Shown here: one piece after another, positions 26,255 through 34,500 of the stretch
Layout: each line of letters starts with the position of its first letter
Numbering within the stretch: the stretch's first letter is position 1
Assembly (NCBI GenBank): GCA_009919175.1
Contig: RGCL01000012.1
Coordinates: forward strand, 1 to 55,432
Direction of reading: 5' to 3'
Origin: Betaproteobacteria bacterium
Lineage (GTDB): Bacteria; Pseudomonadota; Gammaproteobacteria; Burkholderiales; Burkholderiaceae_C
Length of the DNA: 55,432 bases
Program-made: the position numbers and the translations under genes
The notes under the pieces: generated by a model
Told to the model about the DNA's origin: nothing
What the model saw: only the letters and a program-made list of their open reading frames with translations
Database searches by the model: none

Positions 26255-27561
26255 GCCGCTGCGATGGCCCAGTTGCGACGCAAGGCCTGCAACACCGCAT
26301 CGGCCGCTTGCAAGCCCGACTGCAGACCATCTTCATGAAAGCCGTAGCCCATCCAGGCGCCCGCGAAATGCGTGCGCGGCTGGCTCTTGAGCCAATGCAG
26401 TTGCGATTGCGCTTGGATGGCGTGCACATCAAAAATGGGGTGCTCGTAATCGATTTCTGCCAGCACCAGGTTGGGCGCGGGCTGACGAATCGGGTTGAGG
26501 CTCACAAACACATCCGAGGTGAAGGGCAAGGGCTGCAAGCGATTGAGCCAGTAATGCAAACACACCGAGCTGGCATCGCGATCAACACCTGCGCGTTCAT
26601 AGTTCCAGGCTGCCCATGCTTTTTTGGCGCGGGGCATCAAGGTCACATCGGTGTGCAAGACCGCGCGATTGCGCTCAAAGCGGATGGCGCCCAGCAAGCG
26701 CGATTCGGTTTCGCTGGGGTCGCCCAGCATGGCCAAGGCCTGGTCGGCATGGGCTGCAATCACCACCTGGTCAAAACGCTCCTTGCCATGGGCTGTGTGC
26801 AAGGTCACGCCAGTGGCGTCACGTTCGATGCGCAGCACCGGGCACGAGAGGCGCACATCGTCGAGCTCCTGGGCGATGGCGTTGACGTAGTTGCGCGATC
26901 CACCCACCACGGTGAACCACTGTGGGCGGTTCTCAACTTGGAGCAAGCCGTGGTTGTGGCAAAAGCGGATCAGGGTCGCCACAGGAAACTCCAGCATCTG
27001 GTGCGTGGGGCAACTCCAGATGCAGCCCAGCATGGGCAAGAGGTAATGATCGATGAAGGCATCACCAAAACGGTGTTGCTCCAAGAAGCGCGACAGCGGG
27101 ACCAGCCATTCATGGTCCTGATGCGTTTTGGCCATGTCGGTGGTCAAGGCATTGAAGCGCAGGATGTCTCTGAGCATGCCCCAAAAGCGGGGGCTGATGA
27201 GGTTGCGTCGTTGTGCAAACACCGCGTCGAGGTTGGCGCCGTTCCACTCCAGCCGACGGCCACTGGCCAAGGGCACTTGTGCCGAGAACGACATGTCCGA
27301 TGCGGCGGTCTCGATGTTCAAGGATTCGAACAAGGCGATCAGGCCAGGGTAGGTGCGTTCGTTGAACACCAAAAAACCCGTGTCCACACCATGGGTCACC
27401 AGACCCTGAGGTCCAGGCAAAGTCACATCCACGGTATGAGAATGGCCGCCCAGGCGGTGGGCTGCCTCGAACAAAGTGATCTGAGCCTGACCCTGTAGGG
27501 CATGGGCTGCACTCAGGCCGGCAATGCCAGACCCGACAACGGCAACGCGGGGCATTTGCAT
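26251..27561 (-). CDS. FAD-dependent amine-oxidase-like oxidoreductase
   Basis: About 436 residues from ATG 27561, one base after the peroxidase stop and 8 bases after AAGGA. The N-terminal dinucleotide motif is VAVVGSGIAGLSAAHAL, followed by FEAAHRLGGHSHTVDV. The C-terminus has the FAD-contacting end FAGAWMGYGFHEDGLQSGLQAADAV. These are features of the phytoene-desaturase/amine-oxidase superfamily members paired with DUF1365. It may dehydrogenate the modified fatty acid produced by the CFA-like enzyme (inference from context). The longer frame to 27624 overlaps the peroxidase and is not used. Confidence 0.9.
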   Translation of the reverse strand: MQMPRVAVVGSGIAGLSAAHALQGQAQITLFEAAHRLGGHSHTVDVTLPGPQGLVTHGVDTGFLVFNERTYPGLIALFESLNIETAASDMSFSAQVPLASGRRLEWNGANLDAVFAQRRNLISPRFWGMLRDILRFNALTTDMAKTHQDHEWLVPLSRFLEQHRFGDAFIDHYLLPMLGCIWSCPTHQMLEFPVATLIRFCHNHGLLQVENRPQWFTVVGGSRNYVNAIAQELDDVRLSCPVLRIERDATGVTLHTAHGKERFDQVVIAAHADQALAMLGDPSETESRLLGAIRFERNRAVLHTDVTLMPRAKKAWAAWNYERAGVDRDASSVCLHYWLNRLQPLPFTSDVFVSLNPIRQPAPNLVLAEIDYEHPIFDVHAIQAQSQLHWLKSQPRTHFAGAWMGYGFHEDGLQSGLQAADAVLQALRRNWAIAAA

Positions 27562-27562
27562 G

Positions 27563-28147
27563 TCAACGTCCTTGAGTAGGGGCTTGGGAGAGATATTGCT
27601 CGATGGTCTTGACCATGCGCGCATCCGAGGGTTCGGTCATGCTGCTGTAGGCCGTCACCTGAGTCCCATCGCGATTGATGAGGTATTTATAAAAATTCCA
27701 CTTGGGCGTGGTGCCCGAGCGTTCGGCAAGTTGCTTGAACAAGGGGGAGGCATTGGCACCCCGAACAGCGGTTTTGGAGAACATGGGGAACTTCACCCCA
27801 TAGGTGTTCTCACAAAAATCAGCGATCTTGTCATTGGCGCCCGGCTCCTGGGCGAAGTCGTTGGACGGAAAGCCCAGCACCACCAGGCCTCGGGCTTTGT
27901 GGGTGGCATAGAGTTTTTCTAGGCCAGCATATTGGGGTGTGAAGCCACAGTAGCTGGCCGTGTTCACCACCAGCACCACCTGACCCGCGTATTGACAGAG
28001 GTTTTGCGGCTTCTCATCTTGCAAGCGCAAGACCGTGTGCTGCAACACCGCAGGGCACGCTGTGCTTGTTGTGGACACTTGCGCGTGTGCTGGGCCATTG
28101 ATGAACATCAATGTGAAGAGACTCAACGCCAGGGGAAAGAAACGCAT
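27563..28147 (-). CDS. Glutathione peroxidase (Cys type), exported
   Basis: 194 residues from ATG 28147, with GAGGA eight bases upstream. The signal peptide MRFFPLALSLFTLMFINGPAHA is followed by the peroxidase domain. Peroxidatic C67 lies in VVNTASYCGFTPQYAGLE; the conserved GFPSNDFAQEPG and KWNFYKYLI segments supply the Gln and Trp of the catalytic tetrad. It uses Cys rather than selenocysteine. It should reduce lipid or other hydroperoxides in the periplasm with thioredoxin- or glutathione-like donors. It is the first gene of the light/oxidative-stress lipid operon. Confidence 0.92.
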   Translation of the reverse strand: MRFFPLALSLFTLMFINGPAHAQVSTTSTACPAVLQHTVLRLQDEKPQNLCQYAGQVVLVVNTASYCGFTPQYAGLEKLYATHKARGLVVLGFPSNDFAQEPGANDKIADFCENTYGVKFPMFSKTAVRGANASPLFKQLAERSGTTPKWNFYKYLINRDGTQVTAYSSMTEPSDARMVKTIEQYLSQAPTQGR

Positions 28148-28289
28148 GGGGTAATTCCTCGGGAAAACATGGTCTTTTTGTCTAGGTTCACAATCCGCAC
28201 ATGTTTTGGTTTTGCCCGATGATGAACGTCTGGCGATTTTTTGTCCATGACAACTTTCATGACCTTGTTGTTGAGGGTGTATTGATTCC
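28148..28289. promoter_or_regulatory. Divergent promoter region with inverted repeat, candidate LitR operator
   Basis: The region separates the peroxidase-led operon (minus) from the LitR-like gene (plus). A perfect short palindrome TTGTC-CAT-GACAA lies at 28241-28253, 36 bp before the regulator start. MerR-family regulators usually bind inverted repeats in such divergent regions and control both sides. Assignment as the operator is inferred from position. Confidence 0.4.
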
Positions 28290-29138
28290 ATGAATGTCCG
28301 CTCGGGAGACCGTCCCATCCTGTTATCGATTGCTGCTGTCGAGCGGGATACCGGCATTGGCAAGGACACCCTGCGTGCCTGGGAGCGTCGCTACGGTTTC
28401 CCCACGCCCTCAAGGGATCAAAACGATGAGCGCACCTATCCTCGCATGGGTCAAACTCCACCGCCTGCGTCCATCGATGAGATCGATCAGGACCCCAATG
28501 CGGCCGTCATGCCCCTTTACGACGCGATTCGTCAGCACGACGACCAGGGCTTGCGCAGGCTCTTGGGTCAAGCCTATTCCGCGCACGGTCTGGCGCATTT
28601 CGTCATGAATGTCATTGCACCGCTCAATACCATGGTGGGCGATGGATGGATGCGCGGCGAACTCCAGGTGTTTGAAGAGCATCTCTACAGCGAGACCGTT
28701 CAGACCTTGTTGCGTCAAGCCATCAACCAATTGCCGCAACCTTCGGTTCGCAATCGCCCACGGGTGTTGCTCACCACCTTCCCGCAGGAACAGCATGGCT
28801 TGGGCTTGTTGATGGTGGAGGCTTTGCTGTGCCTCAAAGGCTGCACCTGTGTTTCGCTGGGGGTGCAAACGCCCATCCGGGACATCGTCATGGCCGCTAA
28901 GGCCCATCAGGCGCAGGTGATTGCCCTGAGCTTCAGCTTGGCCTTCAACCCCAACCAAGTGCTGGACGGCTTATCTGAGTTGCGCGCCCAACTCAGTGAC
29001 AGCGTGGAAGTCTGGGCTGGTGGGCGAAGTGGCATCTTGCAGCGCCGAGATGTGCCTGGCGTCATGATCCTGGGCGACCTCAAAGACCTGGCTTTGCATG
29101 TCGATCGCTGGCGCAATGCCAACGCCGCGAGCATCTGA
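28290..29138 (+). CDS. LitR/CarH-like B12-binding photoreceptor regulator with abnormal MerR domain
   Basis: A 282-residue protein. The MerR helix-turn-helix start is normal (SIAAVERDTGIGKDTLRAWERRYGFPTP). After DERTYP, however, the usual wing and helices ('QV.KLR.I..LLD.G.RPG') are replaced by RMGQTPPPASIDEIDQ. The light-sensing part is complete: the four-helix cobalamin cap has W120 with E130-H131 nine residues later, and the Rossmann B12 domain has E167-Q-H169-G-L-G172, with H169 the likely lower ligand. CarH/LitR proteins repress in the dark with adenosylcobalamin and release DNA in light. The divergent lipid/peroxidase operon is its probable target. Loss of the MerR wing may impair DNA binding. 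Confidence 0.85.
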   Translation: MNVRSGDRPILLSIAAVERDTGIGKDTLRAWERRYGFPTPSRDQNDERTYPRMGQTPPPASIDEIDQDPNAAVMPLYDAIRQHDDQGLRRLLGQAYSAHGLAHFVMNVIAPLNTMVGDGWMRGELQVFEEHLYSETVQTLLRQAINQLPQPSVRNRPRVLLTTFPQEQHGLGLLMVEALLCLKGCTCVSLGVQTPIRDIVMAAKAHQAQVIALSFSLAFNPNQVLDGLSELRAQLSDSVEVWAGGRSGILQRRDVPGVMILGDLKDLALHVDRWRNANAASI

Positions 29139-29432
29139 TCTGACCCCGTCATTCAGTGAAACCGGCCTTGCTTGACGGCAAGGTTTGCCGATGGCTTTTT
29201 GCGTCAATCTCAGGAATGAGCCTTAAAGATTGATGTGATTAACAATAAATTACAAAATTAGAATTATTATTGCCCGAGCCTGTTTGAAATCAGGTGATTG
29301 GGTGTTCTAGCTCAACGATCCCATGAAACCGCACCACGCGGTCATGGGGCTTGGCAATCCCTCACTCGCGCCAGTTGGATCGTAAAGGTGGTGTGTAGAG
29401 GGGCGTCCATTGTTGTTCAAAGGCGTTTCAAC
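29139..29432 (+). promoter_or_regulatory. Intergenic leader of the secretin/Ig-repeat operon
   Basis: A weak stem CCTTGC/GCAAGG (29166-29183) may end the regulator transcript. A strongly AT-rich block (29220-29272) is the likely promoter area. A stable hairpin then follows at 29320-29348: CCCATG + ACCGC paired with GCGGT + CATGGG, with an AA bulge and an ACCAC loop. It lies in the presumed 5' UTR, 85 bp before the secretin start. AAAGG (29419-29423) is the ribosome-binding site. Confidence 0.45.
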
Positions 29433-31562
29433 ATGTCAGTGCTTCGTTCTTCATCGTCATTCATGGGCCACTACAAACGCGTGGTGGTGGCCGTTTTCAT
29501 CTTGGGCTTGATCACGGGGTGTTCAACGCCGGTCAGCAACCGCTGGGAAAAGCGCGAAACCCAGCTCGCCATTGCGGTGGAGGAGTTGAACAAAGACAAC
29601 CCCAACCCCAAAAGTTTGGTCAAGCTGGTTCGCAGTTTTGAGAAGAATAAAACCGATTACGACGATGGGGGTTATGTGGATTACATCTACATCCGCCAGA
29701 TGGTGTTGCAACAGTTGACAGCCAAATTACGAGAGGCCGTTGACACCCAAAAATCTGATCTGGTCAACGAATGCGTGGCCACCATCCTCGAACTCGACCC
29801 AACCAATGAAATGGTTCAGTCGCTCATGGAGACCGGTGCGATCAACGGAATCGAGACGGGTGCGTTAGCCAAGGATCAATCGCATCAATTCTCCAGGCTT
29901 GCGCCTTACTCATCGATGGGTGCCAACTACAACGTGCTGGTTCACCAGTCCATCCTGGTGGCGCGGCGTGACGGCCGCAAATACAGGGTGTTGTTTGACA
30001 TCCTTAAAAAACCCCTGCCGTTCTCAATCGGGATGATCCAGATGAATGCGCCTCAGCAACTGGCGCATTTGTCTAAAGAAATGGGTCTTTCGCTCAGCTG
30101 TTCGCCCAAGGCGTTTTCCCAGCTGACACCCAAAAACCCAAACAAAAATATGGCCTTCAACATGTCGTCTACTTTGCTGGACTACTTGGGCGACATGGCA
30201 GAGCAGTTCAAGATCAACTTCGTCGTTTTGCCGGATCAGGTTTATTGCTACGCGGGTGAATTGCCCGACGAAGACATTGACGGGGGTGAATTCCTGAGCG
30301 TATTTAGGGCCGAATTTGTGAACCTCGAATTGCTCGTGGGCATGATCCGGCTCATGGTCGGCGATGAAAACATCGTCATGACCGATGACGCCACCAAATC
30401 TGTCTGGGTCAGAAGCAATCGAACCAAGTTCATGAAGGTGTTTGATCTGGTCAGGAACGTGGACGTGCCTGAGGCCGAAATCGAGGTCCAGTTGGAACTG
30501 TACGAAGTGTCGGCCAGCCTGCTGCATCGCATTGGCGCACGCTTGCCGCAGTTGATTCGTGCGGGGATTGGAGACGCGATCAACGGCGGCTCCATCAACT
30601 GGAGCAACTGGCTCAACAATGCCAAAACCCAGTCGCTGCGAGTCATGATCAGCGATGGCTCCTTTCAGATCAACGCCCAATCTCAGCAATTGCGGGCGAC
30701 GACGCTGTCGCAGCCCCGCATCCGCTTGCAAGATGGCCAGCGGGCAAAACTGTTTGTGGGTGACAAAACCCCCGTCTTTTCATCCACCATTGGCCAAGGC
30801 GGTTTCGTATCGGAAAACGTGAACTATGTCTCTACCGGTGTGACGCTGGAGGTGGAAGCCAAAATCGTTGGGCCTGAGATGGTTCAGGTGGCCGTGAACA
30901 TCGACTCAACCGAATTGGGCACACTGGTGACCACCACCAACGGGTCCTCTGCCAATGCAGTGACCTCCAGAACCACCGTGACGCGCCTCACCATCCAGGA
31001 TGGTGCGACCGAGGCTCTTGGCGGTTATGTTCGGCGTATCCGGAGCAAGGACTTGGACGGCATGCCCATCCTGGGTGCGACCGATTTAGCGCCGATGGGG
31101 GGGACTCGCAACACGAGGGACAGCGATGTCGAGCTGCTCATCTTCATCACGCCCAAGATCATCAAATCCAAGACCAATGCGTCCAATCGCCTGGTGATGG
31201 CCAGCGATGGCAATGTGCCCCGCTTCATGAGCCCCATGGTCATCACCAGCAACATGAACAGCCCCATTCGTTCACTGTTCCAGGTGCCACAAGTCCGTGC
31301 CGGCAGCAATCCAAACATGATCAACGCCAACCCCTACAACAACCCCTACGGTGGATACAACCCCAATGTGATGAACCAGGGCGGCGCGGTGTATCCGAAT
31401 CAAGGTGTCATGACCTATCCCAATCAGGGCGTTGTGACTTATCCCAACCAAGGCATGGTTCAGCCGACACAGCCCTATAACCCGGGCGTGGTGGTCCAGC
31501 CCAATGTCGTTGGAGGGGGAGTCAACGACGGCACCAGCGGTCGGGGTGGTGGCAGAAGGTAA
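29433..31562 (+). CDS. Lipoprotein secretin (outer-membrane channel, GspD/PilQ superfamily)
   Basis: 709 residues from ATG 29433. A signal peptide with lipobox LITGC (Cys near residue 30) is followed by a helical N-terminal region. Next come an N0/STN-like domain (FSIGMIQMNAPQQLAHLSKEMG through LLDYLGDMAEQFKINFVVL) and an N1-like domain (RAEFVNLELLVGMIRLM through VFDLVRNVDVPEAEIEVQL). The secretin core follows (LRATTLSQPRIRLQDGQRAKLFVGDKTPVF, then VTLEVEAKIV, then SDVELLIFITPKII). The C-terminus is Asn/Pro/Gly-rich with YPNQG repeats. Such proteins form multimeric gated pores in the outer membrane. No other type II secretion or pilus gene is adjacent. The only partner is the Ig-repeat protein 11 bp downstream. 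Upstream in-frame starts to 29298 are rejected. Confidence 0.88.
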   Translation: MSVLRSSSSFMGHYKRVVVAVFILGLITGCSTPVSNRWEKRETQLAIAVEELNKDNPNPKSLVKLVRSFEKNKTDYDDGGYVDYIYIRQMVLQQLTAKLREAVDTQKSDLVNECVATILELDPTNEMVQSLMETGAINGIETGALAKDQSHQFSRLAPYSSMGANYNVLVHQSILVARRDGRKYRVLFDILKKPLPFSIGMIQMNAPQQLAHLSKEMGLSLSCSPKAFSQLTPKNPNKNMAFNMSSTLLDYLGDMAEQFKINFVVLPDQVYCYAGELPDEDIDGGEFLSVFRAEFVNLELLVGMIRLMVGDENIVMTDDATKSVWVRSNRTKFMKVFDLVRNVDVPEAEIEVQLELYEVSASLLHRIGARLPQLIRAGIGDAINGGSINWSNWLNNAKTQSLRVMISDGSFQINAQSQQLRATTLSQPRIRLQDGQRAKLFVGDKTPVFSSTIGQGGFVSENVNYVSTGVTLEVEAKIVGPEMVQVAVNIDSTELGTLVTTTNGSSANAVTSRTTVTRLTIQDGATEALGGYVRRIRSKDLDGMPILGATDLAPMGGTRNTRDSDVELLIFITPKIIKSKTNASNRLVMASDGNVPRFMSPMVITSNMNSPIRSLFQVPQVRAGSNPNMINANPYNNPYGGYNPNVMNQGGAVYPNQGVMTYPNQGVVTYPNQGMVQPTQPYNPGVVVQPNVVGGGVNDGTSGRGGGRR
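31392..31463. repeat. Three 24-bp tandem repeats in the secretin C-terminus
   Basis: Three consecutive in-frame 24-bp units encode YPNQGVMT, YPNQGVVT and YPNQGMVQ. They form part of a low-complexity Asn/Pro/Gly tail after the secretin core. Confidence 0.8.
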
Positions 31563-31573
31563 GGGTAAGGCGC

Positions 31574-34500
31574 ATGAAACAAATCATCAGGTGGTTGTTC
31601 ATTGGGTTGGGGTTGGCGCTGGCCTCAAGTCTGTCTGTGCATGCGGAATTGCCAGACTATCCCAGCATCACCCGCCCAGCCAACTACGCCAAACTGCCAG
31701 TCGGTAAAGAGGTGACGGTGACATGGACCACGAGCGATGGGCCAGGCGGCACCAGTTGGGCATTACTTTATAAGGGTCAATCGGTCGCATCAGCCAGCTC
31801 CAGTGCAAATGCGGTTGTCACCAACGGCGAGATCAAATGGACGCCAAGTAAGGACCAAATGGGCGACAGCCAATCCCTGATCATCCAATTGTGCAATGGC
31901 GACTCCTGTAGGACTGGTCCGGTCATTGAGGTCTCTGTTGTGGACGGCAAGCCGGGCACGCCAGTGATCACCAGCGGCGCAACAGGGGTCGATGGTAAAT
32001 ATCAAGTGGTCTGGTCCATGCAGGGCGGTGTGACTGGCAGCAGTTGGCAGGCCGTTGTGGACGACACCGTGGCCTATACAGGGACATTGACAGGCGGCAC
32101 AGACTTGAACCCAGGGACACAGGCCGGATCGGCATGGCTTGATTTGTCTGCTGGAACGCACACCATCAAGGTCATTTTGAAGAATGACTACGGTGAAAGC
32201 GTGTCCAGCACACAAAGCGTGACCATGCCGCAGATCACACCCGGCCAGGCGAGCCTGGCGTCTGAATGGTCCAACCGCGTGGTCACCAAAGGGACGAGTT
32301 ATTCGGTGAGCTGGAGCACCTTGGGCAATGCGGCCAAGAGCGGATCGTTGATCTTTGATGGCACGGAAGTGGCGAAATTCACTTTAGACACGGCAGGCAA
32401 GTCTGGGAGCCTGACCTGGACACCCAGCGCCAGCACGGGTGGCAGTTACAAGTCGCTGTCGCTCAAGCTGTGCAATGGCACCACTTGTACTGACGGCCAG
32501 GATTTTCAGGTGATGGTGAAGGATTGGACCCCGGGTAAGCCCACGTTGAGCGGGCTTTCAACGGTGATACTTGGGAGCAGTTACCAGTTGAGTTGGAACC
32601 GCATAGAAGGGTTTTGCGGCACATCGTGGCAACTCTACAAACGCATAGGGCAGACGGACAACGCTCTGGGCAGTGAGACCAATCTTGCCACCTGTGTGAG
32701 ATCGGACGTTGCTCAGTCGGACAGTGTGATCCTGAACCCAAGTGCATTGACCAAGGGCAGCAATGTATTCGTGGTGAGGCTCTATCGCAAAGAGGGCGAT
32801 GTCAAGGCGTTCGTCGATTCCGACGTGTTCACGGTCACGGCAACTGAATCGGTTGCCCCCACACCCGCGCTCACCGCCCCCAGGTTGATAGCCAACCATA
32901 CCGCGATTGCAACCGGTGGCTCTGTGACCCTCACCTGGACGGCACCCAAAGGCAACTACCTCAGCTGGCAGCTCAAAGAGTCGGGCAACTCCTATCCCGG
33001 CGGGACGATCAGCACAACGGGAGATGACCAAACATCCAGCATGACGGTGAGCCTCAACACGGCCAAAGATTATGCTTTTTCGGTCCGCGCTTACACCGGT
33101 TCCAGTTCGGCAGGCGATTTTCGCGACAGCAACGAGGTCCTGATCTCGGTTCGTGACGTGGTGGGTGTGACCGCAGTCAACAAGGCGGTGGTGGCCTCAC
33201 CAGGCACAAGTTTGATTTTTGGCTCTGAAATCCCCATCAGCTGGAGCGTGGTGGCCGGCGGCACGCCCGCATCCTCCCGGCTCTATGTGAACAAAGGCCT
33301 GACCAATGGCCAAACCCTTGAAGGCACATCCATCACCAGGAGCACAAGCGGCTGGAATGGCAGCTTCAGCGTCAAGGGCCTGGGCGTTGGGTCGCACACC
33401 ATTCAGGTCGAGTTATGCAACACAAAAGGCTGCGTGCTGAGCGACGCCCAAACGCTCACCGTGGTGGCCAATACGTCCAACTTGGTCAAGCCCACGGTGA
33501 CCAGTGCGCCGCCCAGCAGCATGGCCAAGGGCGGGCAGCACCTCTTGAAATGGGAGGCGGCCACCACCCAAGCCGTCAGCTGGCAGGTCTTCAACGGCAC
33601 TCAGACCTTGACCGATTTGCAGGTGCCTGTGCGTGTGAGCAATCAAACCTTGCAAAAGGGTGAAGTGGGGCTGGTGTTTGGTCTGGCCCAGCAATACAAA
33701 CTCACGATCAAGCTGTGCGACGCCCAAAAACAGTGTGTGAGCAGCGACGAAAAGATCGTGAATGTCACTGACGGCACCAACAACAGTTTTTTCCCACCCA
33801 GCAAACCCACGTTCCTGGCAACCGGCAGCAGCACCAAGGTGGGGCAGGCACTCAGCTTCACCTGGACATCCAATGACAACTTGACGCCGCTCACCAGTTG
33901 GAGCATCAAGCAAGGTGCCACGGTATTGGCTCAAGAAAATCTGCCTGCCAGTACACAGAAAAATTTTTCCAAGACCGTCCCCTTGAGCTGGTTGGTGCCG
34001 GGCAGCAATGACCTGGTGGCGAGCGTGTGCAATGCCAATGGGTGTACCACCAGCGATGCGCTCACCATCAATGTCACCACCGCCGAGGGGCAGAGCGTGG
34101 GCGGCGTGCCCGATCGGCCAGAACTGGATGCCTCGAACGTCAAGCGCGTCACGGTGGGGGAGCCCATCAACCTGACCTGGTCCATCAAGGCCAATGGCCT
34201 CAAGGGGGAATACTGGAAATACCTCTTGCGTGGCGCAGAGGGCTATTCGGAATTGACGGCATCCCTGGCCATTGACCCCAACTCCCCCGTAACCACCAAA
34301 CGAAGTGTGCCCCTGGTCTTCAACACCGATGGCACCAAGAGCATCCTGGTGAGAACCTGTTTGGTGGACAAATGCGTCGACAGCGCCATCTTTGATCTGG
34401 TGGTGTCCGCGCCGGTGTCCGCGACCGCTCTGCCCGCGACATCTGCGGTGCGCTCGGGTGTGGGCAGTGCCAGCCAAGCCAGCACGGTCAATCCATCGTC

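Noticed and set aside
26236-27498. 420-residue plus-strand open frame
   Set aside because: Shadow of the FAD oxidoreductase gene on the minus strand, which has clear motifs and coupled neighbours.
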